Shown here: one piece after another, positions 35,365 through 43,764 of the stretch | Layout: each line of letters opens with the position of its first letter | Position numbering within the stretch: position 1 is the first letter of the stretch | Source: Phycisphaerae bacterium | GTDB lineage: Bacteria; Chloroflexota; Anaerolineae; 4572-78; J111 | Length of the DNA: 64,000 nucleotides | Reading direction: 5' to 3' | Assembly: GCA_028285035.1 (NCBI GenBank) | Contig: JANQQF010000017.1 | Coordinates: 1-64,000 of the forward strand | Program-made: the position numbers and the translations under genes | Notes under the pieces: generated by a model | Databases searched by the model: none | The model's input: the letters and a program-made list of their open reading frames with translations, nothing else | Told to the model about the DNA's origin: nothing

Positions 35365-35397
35365 ACAGGGGGTGTCTAAGGCATCCCCTGTTGTTTT
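35365..35397 (+). terminator. Rho-independent terminator between the dehydrogenase and MoxR/VWA genes
   Basis: The stem ACAGGGGGTG (35365-35374) / CATCCCCTGT (35382-35391) pairs over 10 bp with one wobble around a 7-base loop, followed by TTGTTTT. It ends only five bases before the ATG of the next gene, so it either insulates the two or acts as an attenuator. Confidence 0.8.
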
Positions 35398-35402
35398 AGC
35401 AT

Positions 35403-37385
35403 ATGGACATTAAAGCGATTTATGACATTGTACAGGACCGGGTGGTAGGCCGGGATGATGAGGTCAGACTCATCCTCGCGGCGTTGGGTGCGAATCGAGA
35501 CTTATTGTTGGAAGGGCCGCCTGGCACAAGTAAATCAACCATTTTACGGACAATAACCGATGTAGAGCATCGGTCATTTTATTTGGTCGAAGGCAATGCC
35601 GATTTGACCCCCGCCAAGATTATTGGGCACCACAGCCCGTCAAGGGTACTGAAAGAGGACTACTCGGCTGACAACTTTATGCAAGGGCCGCTGCCTCGGG
35701 CCATGGAAGAGGGCGGTTTCTTGTATGTGGAAGAGTTCAATCGGGTGCCCGAAGATACCCTCAACACCTTGATTACCGCAATGGCGGAACGTGAATTGTC
35801 AATTCCCCGGGTCGGCATCATTAAAGCTGATCCCGGTTTCCGGGTCATCGCGGCGATGAACCCGTTTGATAATATCGGCACGGGGCGACTCAGTGGCGCC
35901 TTGATGGATCGATTGTGCCGGGTGCGGATGACGTACCAAACCGAGGCTGAAGAGATTGCCATTGTCAAGCGCCGCACTGGCAGTGATGACGATTGGCTCG
36001 TGCGATTTGCAGTACGGGTGATCCAAAATACGCGTCACCATCCCGATTTACGGATGGGAGCCTCTGTGCGAGCCGCTATTGATTATGTTTTGGTTACTGA
36101 GCAGATGGCAACCTTGACGGGCACGCTTCCCGCTCGGGCGATGGGGAATACCCACGCCTTGCAAATGCTGATCGACTCGGCCCGCACCGCTGTTGCTATC
36201 AAAGTGGCCGTACGAGAGTCGGCCCGTCGCTCAGATGAAGAAATTATTGACGAAATTGTGATGGGCGCTTTATCCGATTTTTCTAAAGAAGGAGAAACCG
36301 GTAGCCCCGATGGTAGCTCACCCCCCGAAGGCTCAACCCCGCAAGATGGCCCGACCCAACAAGGTAACCCCAAATCAGGTAAACCAAACATTGGTCCGCC
36401 CAGTGCGGATGCTAGAGGGACGCCGAATGAAGGGGCCATCACCGCTGGCGGAGAGCTGTTTTTTGGTGAAGAAGCCCAAAAAAGTGCAGCGGGTCGGCCT
36501 CGTGGTGACCGCAGTTCCAAAAAATTTGCGAGCGATTACCCCGAGTTGGCGGATCAGATTTTTAACAAACGGGATGTCAATCCTGCCGATCTGGAAAATG
36601 CTTTAAATGAAGGTGAGGAAGATCCCCTGGACCTGCTTGGCCAGATGACCAGCTTTTTTGATCGGATGGATCTGCGTGAGTTGGCCCGCAAATTAGCGAT
36701 TGAGCTGATTGTGCGTGATGCCCGCCGCAATGTCAGTTATCGCAGTGGTCGGGGTAAGCTAACTAGCGTGCCCTACAATGGCGATGCCTGTGAATTGGAT
36801 ATGGAGCGCACCGTCGAGAATTTGATCGGCAACCCACGCCCCGCTGATAATGATATTTTTACATGGGAGCGTCGTCAACGGCAACGGTCTTATGCGTTGA
36901 TGCTCGATATTTCTGGCTCGATGAAGGGTAAGAAAATTTTTTATGCAGCCTTGGCCCTTGCTGCGGTCGCGGTACGAGTGCAACGAGAGCCGTTTTCCGT
37001 GGTCGCCTTTTGGCGGGATGCAGCCATGCTCAAACAAATTCACGAACCCGCTGAACTCGAAACATTGCTCGATAAACTGCTCTCGCTCTCAGGCCGAGGA
37101 TTAACAAATTTAGAGTTGGCCTTACAGGCAGGTCTCGATCAATTGGACAGTGCCACCACCCAAGAAAAAATTGGTATTCTGTTTAGTGATGGTTTACAAA
37201 CCGCAGGTAAACCTGCTGGCCCGTTGGCCGCTGCCTTCCCCACGTTGCACGTTGTGGGCACGGGGGAAAGTGAAGAGTCAATTGCCAATTGCCATCATCT
37301 CGCCGATCTCGGCCACGGCCGTTGTGCTATTGTGGCCCATTCTGGCGGGGTATCTCAGGCGGTGAATGCCTGTTTAGCAAACTAG
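35403..37385 (+). CDS. MoxR-type AAA+ ATPase fused to a VWA domain (magnesium-chelatase-like)
   Basis: The 660-residue protein combines two parts normally on separate genes. Residues 1-290 are a MoxR AAA+ ATPase with Walker A GPPGTSKS at 38-45, Walker B FLYVEEFN at 106-113 and the RLSGALMDR finger. A Gly/Pro/Ser-rich linker spans 300-370. Residues 495-660 are a VWA domain with the MIDAS motif DISGS at 502-506. Such pairs (BchID, CobST, CbbQO, NorQD, CoxDE) insert metals or activate metalloenzymes. The cobalt-type nitrile hydratase two genes downstream is an obvious candidate client; the zinc dehydrogenase upstream is another. No ribosome site is visible before the ATG. Confidence 0.88.
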   Translation: MDIKAIYDIVQDRVVGRDDEVRLILAALGANRDLLLEGPPGTSKSTILRTITDVEHRSFYLVEGNADLTPAKIIGHHSPSRVLKEDYSADNFMQGPLPRAMEEGGFLYVEEFNRVPEDTLNTLITAMAERELSIPRVGIIKADPGFRVIAAMNPFDNIGTGRLSGALMDRLCRVRMTYQTEAEEIAIVKRRTGSDDDWLVRFAVRVIQNTRHHPDLRMGASVRAAIDYVLVTEQMATLTGTLPARAMGNTHALQMLIDSARTAVAIKVAVRESARRSDEEIIDEIVMGALSDFSKEGETGSPDGSSPPEGSTPQDGPTQQGNPKSGKPNIGPPSADARGTPNEGAITAGGELFFGEEAQKSAAGRPRGDRSSKKFASDYPELADQIFNKRDVNPADLENALNEGEEDPLDLLGQMTSFFDRMDLRELARKLAIELIVRDARRNVSYRSGRGKLTSVPYNGDACELDMERTVENLIGNPRPADNDIFTWERRQRQRSYALMLDISGSMKGKKIFYAALALAAVAVRVQREPFSVVAFWRDAAMLKQIHEPAELETLLDKLLSLSGRGLTNLELALQAGLDQLDSATTQEKIGILFSDGLQTAGKPAGPLAAAFPTLHVVGTGESEESIANCHHLADLGHGRCAIVAHSGGVSQAVNACLAN

Positions 37386-37477
37386 AGTTTGTAGATTTAG
37401 AGTGTTTATAGAGTGTATGGCGTTCATTGAATCGATGTAATTTTTAACGCTATAAACCCCACGAACTCTTAAACTCT
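37384..37477. repeat. Imperfect nested inverted repeat after the MoxR/VWA gene
   Basis: Outer arms AGAGTTT (37384-37390) and AAACTCT (37471-37477), and inner arms GTTTATAG (37404-37411) and CTATAAAC (37450-37457), are exact complements separated by less perfect pairing. It overlaps the stop codon of the MoxR/VWA gene and precedes the ribosome site of the ligase. It may be a weak terminator or RNA-processing structure. Confidence 0.5.
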
Positions 37478-37503
37478 ATCAACCCAATGAAGGAGATGGA
37501 ACT

Positions 37504-39210
37504 ATGACAAAACATACGATAAGTTACACATCAGGCACAAGTGATAAACCGTTACTGGGCTTGACGATTGGGGATATGTTTGACCAAACGGTGGAGATGT
37601 ATCCTGACAATACGGCCTTGATTGTTCGACATCAGAATGTGCGATGGAACTACCAAAAACTTCAAGAGCAGGTGGATCAGTGTGCTCGTGGCTTGATGGC
37701 AATTGGCCTAAAAAAGGGTGATCGGATTGGGATGTGGTCGCCTAATAACTCTGAGTGGGTGGTTATTCAATTTGCCACCAGTAAAATGGGCGCAATTTTA
37801 GTTAATCTCAACCCCGCTTATCGGGTCCACGAGTTGGACTATGCCCTCAACCAGTCGGGCTGTAGCGCTATTGTCATTGCCCCTGAATTCAAAACCTCAA
37901 ATTATACTCAAATGTTGTATGACTTAGCCCCCGAATTGAATGACTGTGAGCCTGGACAGTTAGAGGCAGAGAAATTGCCGCACTTAAAATCCGTCATTCG
38001 CATAGGAGAAGAAAGCAAACCTGGGATGTGGAATTGGGGCGATTTGATGGAGATGGGGCAGCGGGTTACCCCGGCTGAGCTAGCCGAGCGGCAAGGTCAG
38101 CTTGAATTTGATGATGCCATTAACATCCAATACACGAGTGGCACAACGGGCTATCCCAAAGGAGCCACCCTCAGCCACCATAACATTCTCAACAACGGCT
38201 ATCTTGTCGGCGAGATTATGAAGTTCACGGACAAAGATAAACTGATCATTCCAGTGCCCATGTATCACTGTTTTGGCATGGTGCTCGGCACCTTGGCTTG
38301 TGTCACCCACGGTTCAGCGATGCTTTACGCCAGCGAGGGTTTTGAGCCAGAGACTGTGTTGCAAATGGTTGAGGAAGAAAAAGCCACGGCCTTACACGGT
38401 GTCCCAACGATGTTTATTGCCGAGCTGGAGCATCCCAACTTTGACAGATACGACCTGACCAGCCTCCGCACTGGCTTGATGGCCGGGTCGCCCTGCCCGA
38501 TTGAGGTGATGAAGCAAGTCAACACCAAAATGCACATGAACGAAGTGGAAATCGCTTACGGGATGACCGAAACCAGCCCAGTCAGCTTCCAAACGCGGGC
38601 CGATGCCCCCCTCGAAAAGCGGGTCAGCACTGTCGGCCAGATTTTGCCCCATACTGAGGTTAAGATTGTCAATCCCGAAACGGGCCAGATTGTTCCTGTC
38701 GGCGAGATGGGCGAGCTGTACACCCGTGGTTATTGTGTGATGTTGGGCTACTGGAATGATGAGGAGAAAACCCGGCAAGCCATCGACCCCGCTCGCTGGA
38801 TGCACACCGGCGATTTGGCGGTGATGGATGATGAAGGTTATGTGAACATTGTAGGTCGCAGCAAAGATATGCTTATTCGTGGTGGGGAAAATGTCTATCC
38901 TCGTGAGATCGAAGAATTCCTCTACACCCATCCCAAAATTAGCGATGTGCAGGTTATTGGCGTGCCGGATAAGAAGTATGGCGAGGAGATTATGGCTTGG
39001 GTCAAGCTCAAAGAGGGCGAGGAGGCCACATCTGAGGAGCTACGCGCCTTCTGTAAAGACAAAATCGCTCACTTCAAGGTGCCCCGCTACTTTAAATTTG
39101 TCGATAGCTTCCCAATGACCGTGACCGGGAAAATCCAAAAATTCAAAATGCGCGAAACGAGCGTTGAGGAGCTTGGGCTGCAAGATGCGGCAGCGGTGGC
39201 AACAGCCTGA
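37504..39210 (+). CDS. Acyl-CoA synthetase (AMP-dependent, FadD-type)
   Basis: The 568-residue adenylate-forming enzyme activates a carboxylic acid to its CoA thioester. The P-loop is [18 protein letters not shown], with [11 protein letters not shown] as the A5 motif, [15 protein letters not shown] as A7, [20 protein letters not shown] as A8 and the catalytic Lys in [14 protein letters not shown]. The substrate is probably a medium- or branched-chain fatty acid. AAGGAGATGG precedes the ATG. It lies 37 bp before the nitrile hydratase genes. In rhodococcal aldoxime-nitrile clusters an acyl-CoA synthetase also accompanies nitrile hydratase, and the same logic (acid to CoA) may hold here. Confidence 0.95.
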   Translation: MTKHTISYTSGTSDKPLLGLTIGDMFDQTVEMYPDNTALIVRHQNVRWNYQKLQEQVDQCARGLMAIGLKKGDRIGMWSPNNSEWVVIQFATSKMGAILVNLNPAYRVHELDYALNQSGCSAIVIAPEFKTSNYTQMLYDLAPELNDCEPGQLEAEKLPHLKSVIRIGEESKPGMWNWGDLMEMGQRVTPAELAERQGQLEFDDAINIQYTSGTTGYPKGATLSHHNILNNGYLVGEIMKFTDKDKLIIPVPMYHCFGMVLGTLACVTHGSAMLYASEGFEPETVLQMVEEEKATALHGVPTMFIAELEHPNFDRYDLTSLRTGLMAGSPCPIEVMKQVNTKMHMNEVEIAYGMTETSPVSFQTRADAPLEKRVSTVGQILPHTEVKIVNPETGQIVPVGEMGELYTRGYCVMLGYWNDEEKTRQAIDPARWMHTGDLAVMDDEGYVNIVGRSKDMLIRGGENVYPREIEEFLYTHPKISDVQVIGVPDKKYGEEIMAWVKLKEGEEATSEELRAFCKDKIAHFKVPRYFKFVDSFPMTVTGKIQKFKMRETSVEELGLQDAAAVATA

Positions 39211-39247
39211 TAATTCTACTAGTGCAAAACGATAGAGGTTCACTACG

Positions 39248-39916
39248 ATGAATGGTGTGCACGATATGGGGGGGATGCACGGCTTTGGTCCGATTGAGTA
39301 TGAGGAAAATGAGCCTGTGTTTCACGAGGCCTGGGAAGGCCGTGTTTATGCGATGAGAACCCAAACACGGATTTCAATACCTGGTGGGTTTCGCTTTGCT
39401 GTGGAGCGGATGGGACAGTCTCTCTATTTGGCCTCAAATTATTATGAACGTTGGCTTCATTCGGGAGTCCAGGGTTTCATTGAAGCGGGTGCTTTTTCGC
39501 AAGAGGAATTTGATGAGCGACTTTCATATTTTCGTGAGAATCCCGAGGCAATCCCGAAAAAAAGTGAAGACTCAGAAGCGGTAGAACGGGCCATCAAAAG
39601 TCTTTGGTCCTCGCGATCCCATCGCAGGGAGATAGATGTGAAGCCCTCTTTTGCCATCGGAGATACGGTCAGGGCGAAGAATATTCATCCAGCGGGCCAT
39701 ACCCGTTTGCCTCAATATGCTCGCGGTAAATCTGCCGTCATTGTCAATTATTATGGGGTTCAAGATTTTGATGATGCGATGTCGGCTGGACGTGGCCCAG
39801 ATCCGCAACCATTGTACAACGTTCGTTTTGAAGGCCAAGAGCTTTGGGGTGAGTCAGCCGAGCCAAATAGTGCCGTTTATTTGGATATGTGGGAAAGTTA
39901 TCTTGAGGCGGCATAA
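39248..39916 (+). CDS. nthB: Nitrile hydratase beta subunit
   Basis: The 222-residue subunit begins with the family's MNGVHDMGGMHGFGPI and continues with FHEAWEGRVYAM, YYERWLHSGVQGFI, and a C-terminal SH3-like barrel (FAIGDTVRAKNIHPAGHTRL through YNVRFEGQELWG). It pairs with the alpha subunit and helps form the active-site pocket that hydrates nitriles to amides. GAGG precedes the ATG. The beta-alpha-activator order is the one known from cobalt-type enzymes such as Rhodococcus rhodochrous J1, not the alpha-beta order of iron types. Confidence 0.96.
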   Translation: MNGVHDMGGMHGFGPIEYEENEPVFHEAWEGRVYAMRTQTRISIPGGFRFAVERMGQSLYLASNYYERWLHSGVQGFIEAGAFSQEEFDERLSYFRENPEAIPKKSEDSEAVERAIKSLWSSRSHRREIDVKPSFAIGDTVRAKNIHPAGHTRLPQYARGKSAVIVNYYGVQDFDDAMSAGRGPDPQPLYNVRFEGQELWGESAEPNSAVYLDMWESYLEAA

Positions 39917-39987
39917 TCCACTTAGCTTGATCATAAATCATAAATCCAAAGTCGTAAATTGATGAAGATGATGAGGAGAACCTAATT

Positions 39988-40620
39988 ATGACCCAACCCC
40001 ACATCAGTAACCATATTGATGTTGAAATGAACGCAGCCCTCCGTACCAAAGCTCTGGAGGCCCTGCTGGTTGAAAAGGGACTGATTTCAACCGATGTTAT
40101 CGATGAAGTGGTCCGTCAATATGAACAAGACATTGGCCCGCTTAATGGAGCTAAAGTTGTGGCCCGTGCCTGGAAAGACCCAGAGTACAAAGCCCGCTTA
40201 CTATCAGATGGCACTGGGGCTATTGCTGAGCTGGGATTTCTGGGCCGACAGGGAGCGGATATGGTCGTTTTAGAAAATACTCCAACCATTCATAATGTGG
40301 TGGTTTGCACCTTATGTTCCTGCTATCCCTGGCCCGTTCTGGGCTTGCCGCCCAATTGGTATAAATCATTTGCCTATCGCTCGCGGGTGGTGCGGGAGCC
40401 AAGGGCCGTCCTCAAAGAGTTTGGGCTTGATTTGCCCGACTCAGTGGAGGTCCGGGTGTGGGATAGCAATTCAGAAGTGCGTTATATGGTCCTACCAGAG
40501 CAACCTGCTGAATTAGAGCAACTCAGTGAGGCAGAATTGATCCCCTTGATTACGCGTGATGCCATGATTGGAGTGGCGAAAATAGAAGCCTCACAAGAGC
40601 AAGCGGGAGGTATATCGTGA
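39988..40620 (+). CDS. nthA: Nitrile hydratase alpha subunit, cobalt type
   Basis: The 210-residue subunit holds the metal site. [17 protein letters not shown] places the ligands Cys107, Cys110 and Cys112, of which the last two are normally oxidised to sulfinate and sulfenate. Thr at the second place (C-T-L-C-S-C) marks the non-corrin cobalt group; iron types have Ser there. [10 protein letters not shown] binds the claw. The product is cytoplasmic and converts nitriles to amides. No amidase gene is in the window to complete conversion to acid. A GAGGAGA site precedes the ATG. The stop overlaps the GTG of the activator gene. Confidence 0.97.
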   Translation: MTQPHISNHIDVEMNAALRTKALEALLVEKGLISTDVIDEVVRQYEQDIGPLNGAKVVARAWKDPEYKARLLSDGTGAIAELGFLGRQGADMVVLENTPTIHNVVVCTLCSCYPWPVLGLPPNWYKSFAYRSRVVREPRAVLKEFGLDLPDSVEVRVWDSNSEVRYMVLPEQPAELEQLSEAELIPLITRDAMIGVAKIEASQEQAGGIS

Positions 40621-41003
40621 GCGAACCCATTGATCAACGGATTTCGAATATGGATGAGGAGATTGCCTTGCCTCGAAAAAATGGCGAATTGATTTTTGAG
40701 GCTCCCTGGGAAGCCCGAGCGTTTGGTTTGGCTGTTGCTCTCAACGAGCAGGGGATGTATCCGTGGCGTGATTTTAGCCAGGAACTAGCCAAAGAAATTG
40801 CGACAGCAGAGTCGGCCAATGAGGCCTCAACCTACTATGAGCGGTGGCTAGCCACGCTCGAAAGCCTTGTTTTCAGCTCAGGCTTAGTCACTAAAGCAGA
40901 GCTTGAGGCAATGGTCCTTGAGCAGGCTCGCCACGATGCTCATGAACATGATCACGATCATGACGGGCACCATCATCACCATCATCATCGCGATATGTGT
41001 TGA
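40617..41003 (+). CDS. Nitrile hydratase activator with histidine-rich tail
   Basis: The 128-residue protein resembles the N-terminal part of the beta subunit ([34 protein letters not shown]), as the small accessory proteins NhlE/P14K do. These form a complex with alpha and bring in cobalt by self-subunit swapping. Unlike those proteins, of roughly 100 residues, it ends in a His/Asp-rich tail starting at [12 protein letters not shown] and ending [11 protein letters not shown]. That tail is expected to bind Co or Ni, suggesting a built-in metal reservoir. It starts with GTG and overlaps the alpha gene by four bases, so translation is coupled. Confidence 0.9.
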   Translation: MSEPIDQRISNMDEEIALPRKNGELIFEAPWEARAFGLAVALNEQGMYPWRDFSQELAKEIATAESANEASTYYERWLATLESLVFSSGLVTKAELEAMVLEQARHDAHEHDHDHDGHHHHHHHRDMC

Positions 41004-41035
41004 TTGAGAAAGTAAAATAACTAGAGTAAGAATTG

Positions 41036-41758
41036 ATGGATGAATTTACGATACCGCAGACAAAGGTTGAAGTAGATACTTGGCTAAAGAGTGAGTGGCC
41101 AGAATGGGTTGATTATGAAGGGCTCGTATATCCAATATCTGGGTTCCCACCATCATGTCCTTGGCAGTTTGATGCAAACCTAACAATTGATCAAATTATT
41201 TCAGAACAATTTCGACCTTTAGAAGCAGTTCTACCTAAAACTATCCAAACCCTAAAGACACGGTGCCAAAGCATTTTTGCATTGCAACATCAAAATAGGT
41301 GGTATCTCCTGTACATTTTGAAAATAGTTTTAAAGAATGATAATTTGAGCTTAAAGAGATTTGGTGGTGGTGAGCCAACAAGAACACCTCAAATGCGAAC
41401 GGAAGTTAGTCAATTGGGATGGACTGTTCCAAATGAACTGAAACTACTCTACCAAGTACATAATGGGTTTGGCACATTTGATTTACCAGAATTTATTTGG
41501 GATGTTGTATTACCAGATCGGCAATTGAATGTTTTAAGTGAGCGCTTTGATGAACCCGATTTAGTTGAGTATATCCCAGAAGATTTACTAGAATTTTTTC
41601 CAGATGGTGCTGGTAACGGCCAATATTTCTATCGAAAAGAAGGTGACATTTTGTATACTGTGGATTGGGATCACGAAACCGATGAAATCAGTAAACCTGA
41701 ACCGTTTTGGGAGTTTGTTAATAGAAAACTTAGCAAAGTTGATGAAACAAAATATTGA
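41036..41758 (+). CDS. SMI1/KNR4-like protein of unknown function
   Basis: The 240-residue protein resembles the SMI1/KNR4 (SUKH) fold: LGWTVPNELKLLYQVHNGFG in the middle is the typical helix-strand start, and the end has ILYTVDWDHETDE and FWEFVNRKLS. SUKH proteins often serve as immunity proteins, but nothing toxin-like is adjacent. The gene is noticeably more AT-rich than its neighbours. It separates nitrile hydratase from the FadH/OYE genes and overlaps the next gene's TTG start. A recent insertion into the locus is possible. ATG 41036 is taken over the TTG at 41033. Confidence 0.7.
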   Translation: MDEFTIPQTKVEVDTWLKSEWPEWVDYEGLVYPISGFPPSCPWQFDANLTIDQIISEQFRPLEAVLPKTIQTLKTRCQSIFALQHQNRWYLLYILKIVLKNDNLSLKRFGGGEPTRTPQMRTEVSQLGWTVPNELKLLYQVHNGFGTFDLPEFIWDVVLPDRQLNVLSERFDEPDLVEYIPEDLLEFFPDGAGNGQYFYRKEGDILYTVDWDHETDEISKPEPFWEFVNRKLSKVDETKY

Positions 41759-43758
41759 TCCTAAACCCTGACAACCTTGATACCGTGACAAATAAACTGC
41801 TTTCACCCCTAAAACTCAATAACCACACCCTCTCCAATCGCATCGTTTTTGCGGCCCATCAAACCAACTACGGCATCCACAATCACTTTGAGGCCCGACA
41901 CGCGGCCTACTACGCAACACGGGCAGCAGGTGGGGTGGGGCTGATTGTGCTAGAGGGAAGTGTGGTCCATCCTTCGGATTGGCCGTATGAATATACCCTG
42001 TTTGGCTATGAGCCGGATATTATCGAAGGCTATCGATTGGTTGCGGAGGCGGTGCAGGCGCATGGGACGGTGGCCTTGGCCCAGCTGACCCATTCTGGTG
42101 GGCAGGGCAGCAGTCACTACTCGCAACGGCCGCTATGGGCACCCTCGCCCGTGCCAGAGGTGAACAGCCGCGAGGTGCCGCAGGAGATGGAGGTTGAGGA
42201 GATTGCCGAGGTGGTGACGGCCTTTGCTCAGGCAGCAGAGTATGCAATGGCTGGTGGTTTGAATGGTGTTGAGATTAACGTCGGGCAAAATAGCCTGCTT
42301 CGCCAATTTATGTCCCCGCTGACCAATATGCGGCAGGATGAGTATGGGGGAGAGCTGGACAATCGGCTACGATTTACCCGTGAGGTCATTGAGGCGGTGC
42401 GACAGCGCATCGGAAGTGAAGCCATCGTTGGGCTGCGGCTGTCGGGTGATGAGTATGCGCCGTGGGCGGGACTGAAGCCCGAAGATATGGTGCAGATTGC
42501 TCGAATATTGACTGAGGGTGAGCAAATCGACTTCATTAGCGTTACCAGTGGCAGTATTTACAGTCAACACTTAACTCGCGCTGGATTATACATGCCGCAG
42601 GGATATGCCGCTCATCTGGCGGGTAATATCAAACAGCAGGTTTCGATCCCCGTTTTTGCCCAGGGCAGCATCGTTGAGCCTGAAATGGCCGAGCAGTTGC
42701 TCCAAGATGGTCAGGCCGATGCGATTGAAATGACTCGTGCTTTAATTGCTGACCCAGATTTGCCTCGCAAGTTAGCCGAGGGACGACGTCAGGACATTCG
42801 CCCTTGTATTTTGTGCAACCAAGATTGTGTGGTCACGACCGTGCAAAACCCCCGCCTAAGCTGTGTCCACAATCCAGCGGCGGGCTACGAAACCGAGGCC
42901 GAATTTGGGCCGTTGCCATCAGCCACACCACCCCGCAAGGTGATGGTGGTAGGTGGTGGCCCAGCAGGACTGGAAGCAGCACGGGTAGCGGCTTTGCGGG
43001 GGCATCGTGTGACCTTATATGAGCAGTCGGCTGAGTTAGGCGGTGCACTCAATCTGGCCGCAGCAGCACCAGGTCGGGCCGGCTTGGGACAAGCCATCGA
43101 CTGGCTGAAAGACCAAATTGGTGTTTTGCCCATAGATATCAAAACGGGTGTAATGGTGACACCAGAGATAATTGACGTCGAAGCCCCAGAGGCTGTCATT
43201 GTGGCAGTTGGTGGGGTGGCGGGGCAATATCCAGTGGTCTGTTTTGAGGATGAGACCGTGGTTGTTAATCCCCGACAGGTTTTGGCTGGCGAGGTCCCTG
43301 ATAGGTCGGGAGAGCCAGAGAGTCCTGGTAAAGCTATTGTGCTCGATGAGGCTGGCGATCATCCAGGAATGGCCGTAGCCGAGTGGTTGGCAGACCACGG
43401 CTGGCAGGTGGAGGTCGTGTCAGCGGATATGTTCGTTGGTCAGCGGTTGACGGCGACGATGGAGATTACGCCGTGGAACCAAAGAGCGCCCACTAAAAAT
43501 ATCGTCTTTCGGCCCCAAACTGTGGTCGAGAAGGTGGCTGGTTCGACGGTGTTTGCCAAAGATAAATTTAGTGACACTAAAATTACAATTGAAGACGTTG
43601 ATTTGGTCGTTACTGCGACCTATGATTTGCCAAATGAAGATTTATACTTTGCTTTGAAGGAACAGGGGTTATCTGTCTATCGAGCGGGCGATTGTGTCGC
43701 CCCCCGTCGATTAGGACAGGCTATATTGGAAGGTTATCGTGTAGGAAGGACAGTCTAG
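41755..43758 (+). CDS. Mycofactocin-system FadH/OYE-family oxidoreductase (first copy)
   Basis: The 667-residue flavoenzyme resembles 2,4-dienoyl-CoA reductase (FadH). The N-terminal 350 residues are an OYE-type FMN barrel (LSNRIVFAAHQTNY, LAQLTHSGGQGSS, GVEINVGQNSLLRQFMSPLT). A Cys motif for a [4Fe-4S] cluster follows (CILCNQDC), then a Rossmann FAD/NAD domain (VVGGGPAGLEAARVAALRGH). Families of this kind are known from mycofactocin loci and are numbered 1 and 2. The start is a TTG that overlaps the upstream stop; a GTG at 41785 is an alternative. It is followed six bases later by a second copy of the same architecture. Confidence 0.9.
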   Translation: MILNPDNLDTVTNKLLSPLKLNNHTLSNRIVFAAHQTNYGIHNHFEARHAAYYATRAAGGVGLIVLEGSVVHPSDWPYEYTLFGYEPDIIEGYRLVAEAVQAHGTVALAQLTHSGGQGSSHYSQRPLWAPSPVPEVNSREVPQEMEVEEIAEVVTAFAQAAEYAMAGGLNGVEINVGQNSLLRQFMSPLTNMRQDEYGGELDNRLRFTREVIEAVRQRIGSEAIVGLRLSGDEYAPWAGLKPEDMVQIARILTEGEQIDFISVTSGSIYSQHLTRAGLYMPQGYAAHLAGNIKQQVSIPVFAQGSIVEPEMAEQLLQDGQADAIEMTRALIADPDLPRKLAEGRRQDIRPCILCNQDCVVTTVQNPRLSCVHNPAAGYETEAEFGPLPSATPPRKVMVVGGGPAGLEAARVAALRGHRVTLYEQSAELGGALNLAAAAPGRAGLGQAIDWLKDQIGVLPIDIKTGVMVTPEIIDVEAPEAVIVAVGGVAGQYPVVCFEDETVVVNPRQVLAGEVPDRSGEPESPGKAIVLDEAGDHPGMAVAEWLADHGWQVEVVSADMFVGQRLTATMEITPWNQRAPTKNIVFRPQTVVEKVAGSTVFAKDKFSDTKITIEDVDLVVTATYDLPNEDLYFALKEQGLSVYRAGDCVAPRRLGQAILEGYRVGRTV

Positions 43759-43764
43759 GTTTAG

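Noticed and set aside
39988..40620. Nitrile hydratase alpha as a leader peptide of the NHLP RiPP family
   Set aside because: The chain is full length with the complete metal motif CTLCSC and a beta subunit and activator beside it, so it is a real enzyme subunit.
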